DNA of 64,000 nt from Actinomyces procaprae (GTDB lineage: Bacteria > Actinomycetota > Actinomycetes > Actinomycetales > Actinomycetaceae), in NCBI RefSeq assembly GCF_004798665.1, contig NZ_CP039292.1, positions 3,472,001 to 3,536,000 of the forward strand. Direction: 5' to 3'. The translations under genes and the position numbers were made by a program. The notes below the pieces were generated by a model. The model was not told where the DNA came from and searched no databases. It worked only from the letters and a program-made list of their open reading frames with translations. Each line of letters opens with the position of its first letter. Positions within the stretch are counted from its first letter, which is position 1. Shown piece by piece: positions 1 through 8,772 of this stretch.

Positions 1-1654
1 CCACACGAGCCGACGCCGGCAGCGGCGCAGGATTCGCCAGCGCCAGCTGCACCGCCCCAGTGGTCTCGTCCCACACGGCATCCACGAGCGGCACCGGCGG
101 CGAGGGGTACACCACCGACACCACCGACACGGCGGTAGCCGACTGCCGGACCGCCGACACCACAGTCACCGACACCTGCCACGTACTGCCGTGCGGCAGC
201 CGCGACGCCATAGATACCCGAGTCCCGGCCCCGGACACGCTCACCGTCTCCACCGGCCCGGACGGCACACCGTCCACCAGCTCCACGAGCTCCACCACAG
301 CCGACACCTGGGCGTGCCCCTCGCTCTGAGCGTAGGACCACGCCACATCCGTGGTCGCAGCACCCACCACAGGCCCCGGGGCCGTGATCCCCACCACGGG
401 CGGCGTCGCCGCCCGGAACTGCGCGGCCGCCTGCCCCAGGCCCCCACCAGCCGGGGACCACGCGGCAGAATCACCACCCGCACCACCGTCATACAAACCC
501 TTGGTGCGCACAGTCCACATGTACTGGCCCACCGGCAGCGTGACCGCAGCAGTCTGCGCAGCCCCCGTGACATCGATGGTCTGCACCAGCTCGGTGACCA
601 GCGGGGACACCACCCGCCGCAGCTCCACGCGGGCGGCGGTCTGCGCCGTCGAATCCGTAGGGATGTGCCGCCAGGACAGCACCACGCGCCCCGGCGCCAC
701 AGTCCCGGTCGGGCCCAGCACCGTCGGCGCAGACGGAGCCCCCAGCACCTGCACCGCAGGCGACGGCGACGACGGTGCCGACCGCAGCCCGTTGGGGGTC
801 TTGGTGACCACCGTGTAGGTGTGGGCAGCCGCCGGATCCGGGGCACGGTGCACAAACGACGTGACGTTATTCCCGACAGACCCGACGAGCACGCCGTTGT
901 CGTAGACGTCATAACTGCCCTCATTATGCAAGACAGTCTTCGACCAGGAGATGACAATATCGCCCGCCGAATTCTTGATAGCCGTAAGGCCGGTGGCGGG
1001 AGTGGGGGTAGTCCACACCGTCGCCGACTGCGCCCGCCCGGACTCCCTCCCATTCCACGCCCACACCCGGTAATAGGTGGCGCGCCCCGCTGGCAGGGAC
1101 GTGTCAGACCAGGCCGTCCCCGTCCCCTGCACAGTGCCGACCCGCACCCAGGATTTGGTCTGGTTGTTGTAGTATTCAATCCCCGACGCGGACACGGGGT
1201 GAGACGCGTCTCGCCGCTGCGACCACGAGACGCGGATTGTCTTGCCGTCCGTCGTCGTCGCGGACACGCCCGTAGGCGTGTACGGCACCTCATACTGCCG
1301 GGCAGCGACCGTCACCGACCGCGTAACCTTCGGGCTGCCCCCATTCCAAATCGGCCCCAGCGACGCCGAGAAACTGCGGGTCACGGTGGACCCGTAGGCG
1401 GTAGCAACCGTAATCGTCTGCCGGGCGACTTCCTTAGTTACCGTCGCCCCATACCCGGACGAGAAGGATACGGACACGTCGCCCGTGATCGCACCCGACC
1501 GGTGCAGCACCGACGAGTACGAATGCCCATACGCAACCGACTGCAAATAGTAGACGACGGTCAGCCGCACGCTGCCAGAATCGACACTCCCCGACTGGGA
1601 AACGTCAATACCGACACGCATGTACCCCGATGCGGAGCCCCACTGGATAGCCAA
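1..1654 (-). CDS. Fibronectin type III tail protein, C-terminus cut by window edge
   Basis: This minus-strand frame is open from 1654 to the window edge, giving about 551 residues without a stop. It likely starts at TTG 1654, four bases after the tape-measure stop and in the same frame, with GGGGG about ten bases upstream; ATG 1618 is the next choice. The N-terminal ~120 residues are beta-rich and unrecognised. At least two Fn3-like modules follow (around residues 125-215 and 216-300, with the typical TPTGVSATTTDGKTIRVSW pattern), and similar sequence continues to the edge. Its place directly after the tape measure suggests a virion tail-tip or distal tail protein in which Fn3 modules bind the host surface. 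Product by family and synteny; exact virion role unknown. Confidence 0.75.
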   Translation of the reverse strand, partial: MAIQWGSASGYMRVGIDVSQSGSVDSGSVRLTVVYYLQSVAYGHSYSSVLHRSGAITGDVSVSFSSGYGATVTKEVARQTITVATAYGSTVTRSFSASLGPIWNGGSPKVTRSVTVAARQYEVPYTPTGVSATTTDGKTIRVSWSQRRDASHPVSASGIEYYNNQTKSWVRVGTVQGTGTAWSDTSLPAGRATYYRVWAWNGRESGRAQSATVWTTPTPATGLTAIKNSAGDIVISWSKTVLHNEGSYDVYDNGVLVGSVGNNVTSFVHRAPDPAAAHTYTVVTKTPNGLRSAPSSPSPAVQVLGAPSAPTVLGPTGTVAPGRVVLSWRHIPTDSTAQTAARVELRRVVSPLVTELVQTIDVTGAAQTAAVTLPVGQYMWTVRTKGLYDGGAGGDSAAWSPAGGGLGQAAAQFRAATPPVVGITAPGPVVGAATTDVAWSYAQSEGHAQVSAVVELVELVDGVPSGPVETVSVSGAGTRVSMASRLPHGSTWQVSVTVVSAVRQSATAVSVVSVVYPSPPVPLVDAVWDETTGAVQLALANPAPLPASARV

Positions 1655-1657
1655 CCG

Positions 1658-4600
1658 TCACACCCCCAGAGTCTCACGCAGCCGACCACGAGACGCCGGA
1701 CCAACCGCACGCTCAATACGCACGTCCATCTCCCCCAGGAGCGACCCATTGGCGTCCAAGAGCGTGACCTTCTCCGGCCACCGGTCGCGGCTGGCCGCTA
1801 GCTGAGCCAGCAGGTCCCACTGGCCGCCGGTAAACACCGGCTCGGGCTTTCCCGTTTCATTAGCGACCAGTGACAGGCCGGGCTGCAAAAGACCGCCCTG
1901 GTCATACTTCAGGCGCCCGTAGGTGACGGACCCGTACACCGGGACCTGCCGGGCCGAGCCGCCCGGGTGCGGCTCCTCCACGATCTGGCCGCGGCCGGCG
2001 TACCACGCGATGTGGTACGCCGGATTGCCCCAGAACACGACGTCGCCGGGGATCGGCGAGGTCACAGGGGACGCGACGGCTTGGTAGCCCGCAGCCGTCA
2101 GACGCGGCGCCCGATGCCCCGTGTGAGTCAGGGCGTAGTAGACCAGGCCGGAGCAGTCCAGCCCCGGCGGAATACTCGACCCACCCCACACGTACGGGGT
2201 ACCCAAGAGAGTCTTCGCGAAATCCACCGGCGCGGACCCGGTACCGAGCGTCTCGGTCTTCTTCTTCAACCACTCGCCGATAGAGGTAATAGCATTCCCG
2301 GGGATTTCCTTAACCGCGTCGCCGAGCTGGCCAGCGAGCGGGAACCCGCCCATGAGGGCGTCCACGGGCTTGCGCACCAGCTCGGTAACCGCACCGATCG
2401 GGTCGGAGATGATCTCCGCCGCCGCCTCAACAGTATTAGCGAGCCAGTCGGTCACGCCCTTAATGCCGCCGCCGACCGCGTCCTTTACCTTGTTGAAGAT
2501 ACCGCCGAGGAAGAAGTGCTGGTAGCCGCGGTCTCCGATCGCGGACAGGCCCCGCCGGCCCCCGCCGACCGCAGCCCGATTCATCGCGTTCACGGCCTTC
2601 TCGCCGCCGACGGCGCGCACCCACTCCGGGCGCATGATCGCCTCACCGCCCGACAGGGCCAGCGCGCCGCCACCATCACGAGAGACGAAATGGTAGACGT
2701 CCTTGCCGGGCGTGTAGCCCGGCAGCACACCACCGGACGCGTAGCCCGGAATCTTCGACACCGACGGCAGGGTGATATTCAGGCCGACCGCCTTAGTCAG
2801 CTTGTCGACCAGCTTCTTGATACCGTCAGTGTAGATAGTGCCGATCAGGAAGTTCACCGGCTTAGCCGCCAGGGACTTAATACCGTCCCACGCCTTCCCG
2901 ACAGAGTCCTTCATCGTGTTGAATCCGGACTTGATCTTCCCGATCGTGTTGTTGATGTTGGCCCACAGCGTGTTAGTGAACCAGTTTGCGACCGTGTTGA
3001 TCGCAGACTTGATCCCAATCCACACCGTCGTGATCGCCGACTTCAGCCCGTTAAACCCAGACTTCAACTTGTCAATGACAACCTGAATTATCGGGCGCAG
3101 CGTATTAGAGAACCACGACGCGACCGTGTTGATCGCAGACTTGATCCCAATCCACACCGTCGTGATCGCCGACTTCAGCCCGTTAAACCCAGACTTCAAC
3201 TTGTCAATGACAACCTGAATTATCGGGCGCAGCGTATTAGAGAACCACGACGCGACCGTGTTGATCGCAGACTTGATCCCAATCCACACCGTGGTGATCG
3301 CCGACTTCAGCCCGTTAAACCCAGACTTCAACTTGTCAATGACAACCTGAATTATCGGGCGCAACGTGCTGTTGAACCAGTCGGCGACCACGCTGATCGC
3401 GGTCTTGATCCCATCCCAGACCACCTTCACTGCGACAGCGAGCAGCGCGAATCCCGCCATTGCGTTGCCCACAAAGACGGTGATGACGGGCTTGACGTAG
3501 GTGTTGAACCAGTCCACGACAACTCGGACAGCGCCCATAATGCCGACCCAGACCGTGCTCACTACGGTGGCGAGCGTCGAGAAAACGTTCCTGAGCGTGT
3601 CGAACACGGTCGTGAATACGGGCACGACATTATCTGAGAACCATGCCACTACCTTTTCGACGGCACCCTTTATGCCGTCCCAGACGTCTGATACCTTGTC
3701 GCCGACCGTACTGACGCCGCTCTTGATCCCGTCCCAGGCACCCTGTAGCGCGGGGAGCACAGTGTCCTGGAACCAGGACACGACCCCGCCAACCACGTTC
3801 TTGATCGCGGTCCAGACCTTGTCCATGATCTTGCGGCCGGTCTCGGTCTTCGTGAAGAAGAACCACAATCCGGCGGCCAGGGCGGCAACTGCTGTCACCA
3901 CCAGCATGACGGGATTAGCGTTGGCCGCCACATTGAACGCGATTTGCGCTGCCTTGGCGGCGTTCTGCGCGGCCTTGTAGACGTTCAGCGCCGTGGTCCA
4001 AGCCTTGTAGGCCGTCACGGCCGCACCAATCGCTACCGCAATCGACGACACGTAGTCCTTGTTCTTCACAAGCCACTGCGCCACCGAGGAGATGCCGTCA
4101 ACGATCGACGGGACGAGCTGCACAACGCGGGTCAGCACCTCGCCGATCTTGGGTCCAGCCTCCGCCACGAAGCCCTGCACGCCCGTCCAGATGGACTCGA
4201 GAGTCGGCTTGGCGGCCTCGAAGCCGTTCATTACAGCGATGACGGCCTCACGTACGGACATCAGGAAGTCAACGAGGCCGGAGTCCTCCTGCTGACCGAA
4301 GATCGGCCCGGTGAAGTCGCCGTCGAGCAAGATCGACTTCATGCCCTCGAATGCCGGGACAATAGTGTCGGAGATCCACTCCTTCACGACCTGCGCCTTC
4401 TCAGCAACCGTGTCGCCCCAGGTCGAGAAGTTCGCCGTAAACCCGTTAATGGCCGACGAGATGCTGTCCACGCCGAAGACGTTGATTACCTTGGTAATCG
4501 CCGCGGCGATACGGCTGCGCGCGTTCTCAAACGCCGTGGAGATACCAGACGTCGCTGTCAGCGCCTGGTCGTGGAAGGACGCCAGCCCGTCGATACCCTC

Positions 4601-5779
4601 GCCGTCGAGCTTTACCAGGGTGGCGTTGAAGTCATCGAAGGAGACCGTGCCTTCCTTCATCGCGTCGTACAGGTCGGAGGAGTTAGCCGTGGCCCCCAGG
4701 AGGGCGCGGGCCATCTGGTCCAGCTGCCCGGGCATGGCCGACTGCATAGAACGCCACGCCGCCATGTCCACGGTCCCGACAGCCAGCATCTGCCGGTACT
4801 GCTCCATAGCATTCTCGACAATGGCCGCCGAGCCGCCGCCAGCGAGCAGAGCATCGTTCAGAGCCAGGCTGACGTCGGTCGCCTCTTCCAGGCTGTCAGT
4901 CAGCGGAGCCAGCCCCTGCACGGTAAGGGCTACCGCGTTCGTCGACGTCGGCAGCCCGTCCAAGGACTTGGCGATCCGGTCAATCTGCACGCGCGCGTCA
5001 TCGGCGGAGTAGCCGATGTTCGCCATGATCCGCGGGAAGTTCGACAGCGTGTCCGCACGGCTCACCGCCCGGGAGAGGTTCGTCGCGATCGTCGCGCCCA
5101 GGGCGGCCACAGCGACACCGGCGGCCTTCACACCGACCGAGACCGCAGAGGACAGAGCATTGCCGACAGATGCGCCGACCCTGGACGCGACCGACGCGAC
5201 CCCGGCGCCGGCCGCAGCCACGACACCGCCGAGACCGGAGACCGCCTTGCCGAGCCCAGCGCCGATCACCTGGCCTACGGGCTGCCACGCCTTGACGACC
5301 TTGCCCACAGCACTGCTGCCCAGGGCGGTCGTGATCCCCGAGACCTTCGACGTGACCGCCTTCGCGACCCCGTTCACGCCGCTGGTGATGCTGCCCCACG
5401 CCTTAGTCGCGCCAGCCGACACCGAGGCCCAGGACTTCGCCAGCGGCCCCGTGACCGTCCTCGCCAGGTTGCTGATTGCAGTCCCGACCGGGCCGAGCTG
5501 CGCCAGAGTCGTCCTAGCCGCGTCCCTGGCGTACATACCCACCAGCCGCAGCGTCTCCACCCCAGACTTCACCGACGCCGCGAGCGCCCGGGCGACGGCG
5601 GGGGTCTTGACGATGGCGTTGCCGATGGATCGTGCGATTCGCTGGCCGACGCTGGTGCCGAGCTTAGTTGTGGTGGGGCCGTCGATGGCCTGTGCGAGCT
5701 GGGCCTTGATGCCCTTGGCGCTGAGGGAGACCTGGAGCCAGGCGGTGCCGAGCTGGATTCCGGAGGTGGCGTCTGCCAT
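1658..5779 (-). CDS. Phage tail tape measure protein with C-terminal NlpC/P60 domain
   Basis: A 1373-residue protein that sets tail length and probably opens peptidoglycan during DNA entry. ATG 5779 is chosen because AAGGAGGTG lies just upstream; the open frame runs further but with Arg/Pro-rich nonsense. The N-terminal third is Ala/Gly-rich with hydrophobic stretches and a tape-measure core (SFDDFNATLVKLDGEG region). The middle carries degenerate 40-45-residue repeats with Trp pairs (WFSNTLRPIIQVVIDKLKSG type), three of them almost identical in DNA. The C-terminus is an NlpC/P60 peptidase: GTPYVWGG, catalytic Cys1209 in DCSGLVY and His in YHIAWYAG. It lies 32 bases after the T chaperone gene, the classic siphophage order. 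Confidence 0.93.
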   Translation of the reverse strand: MADATSGIQLGTAWLQVSLSAKGIKAQLAQAIDGPTTTKLGTSVGQRIARSIGNAIVKTPAVARALAASVKSGVETLRLVGMYARDAARTTLAQLGPVGTAISNLARTVTGPLAKSWASVSAGATKAWGSITSGVNGVAKAVTSKVSGITTALGSSAVGKVVKAWQPVGQVIGAGLGKAVSGLGGVVAAAGAGVASVASRVGASVGNALSSAVSVGVKAAGVAVAALGATIATNLSRAVSRADTLSNFPRIMANIGYSADDARVQIDRIAKSLDGLPTSTNAVALTVQGLAPLTDSLEEATDVSLALNDALLAGGGSAAIVENAMEQYRQMLAVGTVDMAAWRSMQSAMPGQLDQMARALLGATANSSDLYDAMKEGTVSFDDFNATLVKLDGEGIDGLASFHDQALTATSGISTAFENARSRIAAAITKVINVFGVDSISSAINGFTANFSTWGDTVAEKAQVVKEWISDTIVPAFEGMKSILLDGDFTGPIFGQQEDSGLVDFLMSVREAVIAVMNGFEAAKPTLESIWTGVQGFVAEAGPKIGEVLTRVVQLVPSIVDGISSVAQWLVKNKDYVSSIAVAIGAAVTAYKAWTTALNVYKAAQNAAKAAQIAFNVAANANPVMLVVTAVAALAAGLWFFFTKTETGRKIMDKVWTAIKNVVGGVVSWFQDTVLPALQGAWDGIKSGVSTVGDKVSDVWDGIKGAVEKVVAWFSDNVVPVFTTVFDTLRNVFSTLATVVSTVWVGIMGAVRVVVDWFNTYVKPVITVFVGNAMAGFALLAVAVKVVWDGIKTAISVVADWFNSTLRPIIQVVIDKLKSGFNGLKSAITTVWIGIKSAINTVASWFSNTLRPIIQVVIDKLKSGFNGLKSAITTVWIGIKSAINTVASWFSNTLRPIIQVVIDKLKSGFNGLKSAITTVWIGIKSAINTVANWFTNTLWANINNTIGKIKSGFNTMKDSVGKAWDGIKSLAAKPVNFLIGTIYTDGIKKLVDKLTKAVGLNITLPSVSKIPGYASGGVLPGYTPGKDVYHFVSRDGGGALALSGGEAIMRPEWVRAVGGEKAVNAMNRAAVGGGRRGLSAIGDRGYQHFFLGGIFNKVKDAVGGGIKGVTDWLANTVEAAAEIISDPIGAVTELVRKPVDALMGGFPLAGQLGDAVKEIPGNAITSIGEWLKKKTETLGTGSAPVDFAKTLLGTPYVWGGSSIPPGLDCSGLVYYALTHTGHRAPRLTAAGYQAVASPVTSPIPGDVVFWGNPAYHIAWYAGRGQIVEEPHPGGSARQVPVYGSVTYGRLKYDQGGLLQPGLSLVANETGKPEPVFTGGQWDLLAQLAASRDRWPEKVTLLDANGSLLGEMDVRIERAVGPASRGRLRETLGV
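2988..3383 (-). repeat. Three 132-bp in-frame tandem repeats in the tape measure gene
   Basis: Units begin near 2988, 3120 and 3252. The first two are almost base-for-base identical and the third diverges only near its low-coordinate start and at its 3350-3383 edge. Each encodes 44 residues containing GLKSAITTVWIGIKSAINTV. Flanking sequence holds weaker protein-level copies, so the near-identity points to recent duplication of one unit within an older repeat array. Confidence 0.9.
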
Positions 5780-5811
5780 GGGCGGGCACCTCCTTGGGGC
5801 TGGCTGTGGAG

Positions 5812-6635
5812 TTATCGGCTGGCGGTGAGCTCGGGGTGGCGGGCGAGCCAGCGGGCAGCCTTGGCGTCCTGCTTCTGCTGCTGGGCGCGGGCCTTGGCCT
5901 GCCAGCCGGGTTCGGGGGGCTTCGGGGCCTTTGGCAGCTGGTTTCTCTTGGCGCCGGCGGCGGCGGCGATGTAGGAGATGATTTGCCAGGTGCCGTGCTG
6001 GATGGCGGCCACCTCGTCTGACCAGGAGACGTCCCCGCCCATTGCGCGTCCGAGCGCGCTGCCCGGGGGCAGGCCTCGCAGGAGTACCATTAGGCGGCGC
6101 GGGGTGAGGGTGCCGCGCCACAGGTCGAGCAGATCGACCTGGTAGACGCGTAGCAGGTCTGCCTCGATCTCGGCCGCGTGCTCCTGCAGGAGGGCGGGGA
6201 GCTGGGCTAGTTTCCCAGGTTCGCGGCCTCCATCAGCTCGGTCATCATGTCGCCGACGGCGTCTAGAGGTACGCGGCCTGTGTCCGGGTCGCGGAGTGTC
6301 TCTAGGACGTCGTCGCGCGCGGGCCCGAGCAGGATTGTCACGATGCGGTAGAAGGCAGCCATGTCGCCTGCCTGGCTGAGCGCCGTCGCCTCAAGAAACT
6401 CCCAGGAGGACAGTGCCTCGGGGTCGAGGGTCACGGTGATGCCTCGGACGGTGACGGTGATGGGCTCGCCGGTGGCCTCGGAGCGCTGCTGGTCCGCGAT
6501 GGTCACCTGGGGCGCCTGTTCGGCGGCGGCTGCCAGGGGCTCGCCGTCGGCGGCGGGGGCTGTGGCGGCCGGGCGGGCGGCGAGGGCGGTGTGGGTGTGG
6601 GGGCGACGCCGGCCGCGGTTCTTCTTGGACGACAT
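5812..6635 (-). CDS. Tail assembly chaperone G-T fusion made by -1 ribosomal frameshift
   Basis: The T frame has no start of its own near G. Reading it from the slippery site gives GKLAQLPALLQEHAAEIEA, then a stretch like the gpT/DUF5361 family (DLLDLWRGTLTPRRLMVLLRG) and a basic, Gln-rich end. A -1 slip at GGGAAAC (6210-6216), immediately before the G stop, fuses T to almost all of G, giving a product of about 273 residues. G and GT coat the tape measure during tail assembly in lambda-like phages, and here they sit between the major tail protein and the tape measure as expected. The T end is 32 bases before the tape-measure start. Confidence 0.85.
6207..6635 (-). CDS. Tail assembly chaperone G (short product)
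   Basis: A 142-residue protein with a basic start (MSSKKNRGRRRPH), an Ala-rich linker and a folded part with PITVTVRGITVTLDPEAL and an acidic helical end (VGDMMTELMEAANLGN). Size, position after the major tail protein and the overlapping T frame identify it as the phage tail assembly chaperone G. ATG 6635 follows AAAGGG. Ribosomes that do not slip at 6210-6216 end at the TAG that follows at once. Confidence 0.85.
   Translation of the reverse strand: MSSKKNRGRRRPHTHTALAARPAATAPAADGEPLAAAAEQAPQVTIADQQRSEATGEPITVTVRGITVTLDPEALSSWEFLEATALSQAGDMAAFYRIVTILLGPARDDVLETLRDPDTGRVPLDAVGDMMTELMEAANLGN
6210..6216 (-). promoter_or_regulatory. Programmed -1 frameshift slippery site GGGAAAC
   Basis: On the minus strand the zero frame reads CTG GGA AAC TAG, so G GGA AAC is a canonical X XXY YYZ heptamer abutting the G stop codon. 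The -1 frame is the T frame. GC-rich sequence follows downstream, but I did not fold it, so a stimulatory structure is not shown. Confidence 0.88.
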
Positions 6636-6690
6636 TTCCGGATCCCTTTCAAAGATTGTGGGTGCGCCGGATCCTCTAGCGGTGGGTTGA

Positions 6691-6730
6691 CCCTCGCCCG
6701 GCCGGGGATCCGGGGCCGGCCGGGCGAGGG
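6691..6730 (-). terminator. Strong hairpin between major tail and chaperone genes
   Basis: CCCTCGCCCGGCC at 6691-6703 is perfectly complementary to GGCCGGGCGAGGG at 6718-6730, and two more G-C pairs extend the stem to 15 bp around a 10-base loop. It lies just past the major tail stop. No U-tract follows on the minus strand, so it may attenuate or stabilise mRNA ends, lowering tail chaperone relative to major tail protein expression. Confidence 0.65.
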
Positions 6731-6736
6731 AGTGTG

Positions 6737-7333
6737 TCAGGCGGACGGGAGCAGCGACGGAGCGTCCGTCCAGATGCTGAAGTCGTCCAGCATCGTCAGC
6801 TGGTGCTCATAACCGGTGATCTCACCGGTCTGGAAGGACAACTCGCCGCGCTCGCCCAGCTCCAGGTGAGGGAGCACGATGCGGATCTTCACGCCCGCGC
6901 CGGACACATCAAACAGGTCCAGCACCCCGGACATGGGGATGACCTTCCGAGACGTCGGGACTGTCAGCTTCGCGACGACCTTCGTCTCCCCGTTGAACTC
7001 CTCCGAGCTGCGCCCAGCGGCCTTGACGTCCAGGTACCGCTTGACGATGTCGAGCTTCCCCTCAAGCAGTGTCGCGGTCACAGTCGTCTTGGAGGAGTCC
7101 ATGAAAGTCTTGACGATCTTGTGTCCCTGGTGTCCCTTGATCTCAGACACCGAGTCGTCGAACGCCATGCCGGCTCCGTCCTCGGACAGCCAGCCACAGT
7201 CCACCAGGGTGTCCGGCACAGCCGTGTACAAGCCGGTGATCTTGGAGTCCAGATCCGGGTCGTAATCCCCCAGGTAAAGGGAGTCATCATCAGACCCAAA
7301 GATCCATGCGTTGAGAGCGTTTGTCTTTCCCAT
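6737..7333 (-). CDS. Phage major tail tube protein
   Basis: A 198-residue protein that would polymerise into the siphovirus tail tube. The sequence is beta-rich with the pattern of actinophage major tail proteins (LYLGDYDPDLDSKITGLYT, then DDSVSEIKGHQGHKIVKTF). ATG 7333 is preceded by GAAAGG. It lies after the tail terminator gene and before the chaperones with a strong hairpin downstream, the usual arrangement for a highly expressed tube gene. Assignment rests on size, order and fold-like pattern rather than a single motif. Confidence 0.82.
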   Translation of the reverse strand: MGKTNALNAWIFGSDDDSLYLGDYDPDLDSKITGLYTAVPDTLVDCGWLSEDGAGMAFDDSVSEIKGHQGHKIVKTFMDSSKTTVTATLLEGKLDIVKRYLDVKAAGRSSEEFNGETKVVAKLTVPTSRKVIPMSGVLDLFDVSGAGVKIRIVLPHLELGERGELSFQTGEITGYEHQLTMLDDFSIWTDAPSLLPSA

Positions 7334-7350
7334 GGTAGTTTGCCTTTCAG

Positions 7351-7731
7351 CTATTGAAGTTTGGTAGTGATCTGATAAGTGGCGGTCGCCCGCGCACTCG
7401 TGGTGTCCGGGTCCGGAGACTCCGCCGGGGACGTTCCAGACACACGCACCACCGGCGCCAGCCCCACAACAGCCCCATGCACCGCACTATCGACCGCGAG
7501 CGCCAGCTCGACGGCGGCGGCCGTGGTGGGGGCGTAGGAGTCGATGGTGACCTGGGTGGTGTGGAGTGCGCGGTCGTGGCGGCCGGTGCCGCCGGTGAGC
7601 AGCACCCGCACGAATGTGGCGGGGGCGTCCTCGGTGTCGGGTCGGGCGGAGAGGGCGGGGACGCCAACCTGATCCGTGAGCCAGGCCAGCAGGATTTCCT
7701 TGACGTCTACCGCGCGAGGGGGTGTGGTCAT
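7351..7731 (-). CDS. Tail terminator / tail completion protein
   Basis: A 126-residue protein (MTTPPRAVDVKEILLAWLTD...) with an alternating hydrophobic beta pattern and a C-terminal ATATYQITTKLQ strand, resembling small tail terminators (lambda gpU-type) that cap the tube. ATG 7731 overlaps the previous gene's stop in an ATGA. The position immediately before the major tail gene fits. Function from synteny and size. Confidence 0.6.
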   Translation of the reverse strand: MTTPPRAVDVKEILLAWLTDQVGVPALSARPDTEDAPATFVRVLLTGGTGRHDRALHTTQVTIDSYAPTTAAAVELALAVDSAVHGAVVGLAPVVRVSGTSPAESPDPDTTSARATATYQITTKLQ

Positions 7732-7970
7732 CGGACGCCACCTCCAGCTGCCCGCTCTAGGACGTGGTCGCGCGCCTGGCGGCGGCGAGCGTCGGGGGTC
7801 TCGGCCCGCACGTAGGCGCGGGCGCGGTTGCCGGTGCCGGCGACGACGCCGAAGCCTTCTCCGGCGCGGGCCCTGACCTGGTTGGCTGCGTCGTTGACGG
7901 CGGCGCGGGCGGCCTTCGAGCGCAGCAGCTCGGCGATGCCTGGCTTGTTGAGCGTGATCCTGGTTGTCAC
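7728..7970 (-). CDS. HK97 gp10-like head-tail joining protein
   Basis: An 80-residue basic protein (MTTRITLNKPGIAELLRSKA...) ending in a VRAETPDARRRQARDHVL helix, the pattern of small HK97-gp10-type joining proteins (GIAELLRS at the start, a central basic AxARG part). GTG 7970 has AGGAGG upstream; an earlier in-frame ATG would add Arg/Pro-rich nonsense. It overlaps both neighbours by 4 bases, implying translational coupling. Confidence 0.62.
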   Translation of the reverse strand: MTTRITLNKPGIAELLRSKAARAAVNDAANQVRARAGEGFGVVAGTGNRARAYVRAETPDARRRQARDHVLERAAGGGVR

Positions 7971-8308
7971 GGGTGTCCTCCTGTCTCGTGGGGGTCGGTG
8001 GCGGCGGCGAGCGTGACCACCAGGCCGGAGGGCCAGCGGGCCGGCGCCCCCTCCACCCGGTAGACGGTGCCGTGGACGCGCAGCCGGTCGGACGCGAGGA
8101 CATCCGGCCATGCCCCGCGCCAGTACAGCGTCGGCGAGGAGAGCACCGGTGCTGCGCCGACCGTGACCGGCTCCGAGGTGCCCCCAGGCGCGAATAGCGC
8201 CGGGGGCAGCTCGGTCTCGACGTCGGGGCCCGGCACGCGCTCGCCGTAGCGGTCGGTGGTGCCGGGGCCCGCCCGGACCCGCACGACCGGTGTCGGTACG
8301 CGGGTCAT
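7967..8308 (-). CDS. Head-tail connector / head closure protein
   Basis: A 113-residue protein with a small beta-barrel pattern (VRVRAGPGTTDRYGER, then DVLASDRLRVHGTVYRVEG), typical of phage head-closure or stopper proteins between portal adaptor and tail. ATG 8308 overlaps the adaptor stop. The upstream in-frame extension is Arg/Gly-rich and was rejected. Role inferred from order. Confidence 0.6.
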   Translation of the reverse strand: MTRVPTPVVRVRAGPGTTDRYGERVPGPDVETELPPALFAPGGTSEPVTVGAAPVLSSPTLYWRGAWPDVLASDRLRVHGTVYRVEGAPARWPSGLVVTLAAATDPHETGGHP

Positions 8309-8742
8309 CGGGGCACCGCCGAGAAGAGCAGGTCCACCTCGGCTGCCCGGCCTGTGCGGCCGCCGAGCAGCTGTGCCTCCGCCTTCCGGAGGAACAGGCC
8401 GCCCTCGGGGTTGGAGTAGGTGAACCCGTCCGAGAAGGGGCCGTCCGTGTGGGTCTCGGAGGCGACCAGGCCCCGAGGCTCGACCCCGTAGCCGCCGGCG
8501 GCGACGTCGGCGGTCTGGTCGGCGGCCATGGCCCGCTTGACCATGGCGCACACGATCCGCCGCCGGGTCGCCGCGGTGGCTGACGCCCAGCGGGGGCAGG
8601 ACGCCTTGATCAGGTCCGTGGCGTCCTCCAGGAGCACCGAGGCCCGGGCCTGCTCGGTGCCGGACAGTGCCCACCACCGGGCCTCCAGGTCGGCGACGGT
8701 CGCGAACAGCTCCGTGGCCTGCTCCTGCTGGTCGTCTGCCAT
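8305..8742 (-). CDS. Gp19/Gp15/Gp42-family head-tail adaptor
   Basis: A 145-residue helical protein (EARWWALSGTEQARASVLLE, IVCAMVKRAM) with the conserved C-terminal pattern DGPFSDGFTYSNPEGGLFL seen in the Gp19/Gp15/Gp42 adaptor family. These proteins bind the portal ring and start the neck. It lies after the capsid gene and a small 72-residue gene, and overlaps the next gene by 4 bases. Confidence 0.8.
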   Translation of the reverse strand: MADDQQEQATELFATVADLEARWWALSGTEQARASVLLEDATDLIKASCPRWASATAATRRRIVCAMVKRAMAADQTADVAAGGYGVEPRGLVASETHTDGPFSDGFTYSNPEGGLFLRKAEAQLLGGRTGRAAEVDLLFSAVPR

Positions 8743-8772
8743 GATCGGGCCTCCTCCCCTCCCGTGTGGCGG

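Noticed and set aside
191..1801. Long Arg/Pro/His-rich open frame on the plus strand, and a minus frame at 241-1293
   Set aside because: Both are complements or shifted frames of the fibronectin-III protein; composition is typical of GC-rich shadow frames.
5780..6121. N-terminal extension of the tape measure to 6121
   Set aside because: Arg/Pro-rich sequence lies in the region of the T chaperone in another frame; AAGGAGGTG before ATG 5779 marks the true start.
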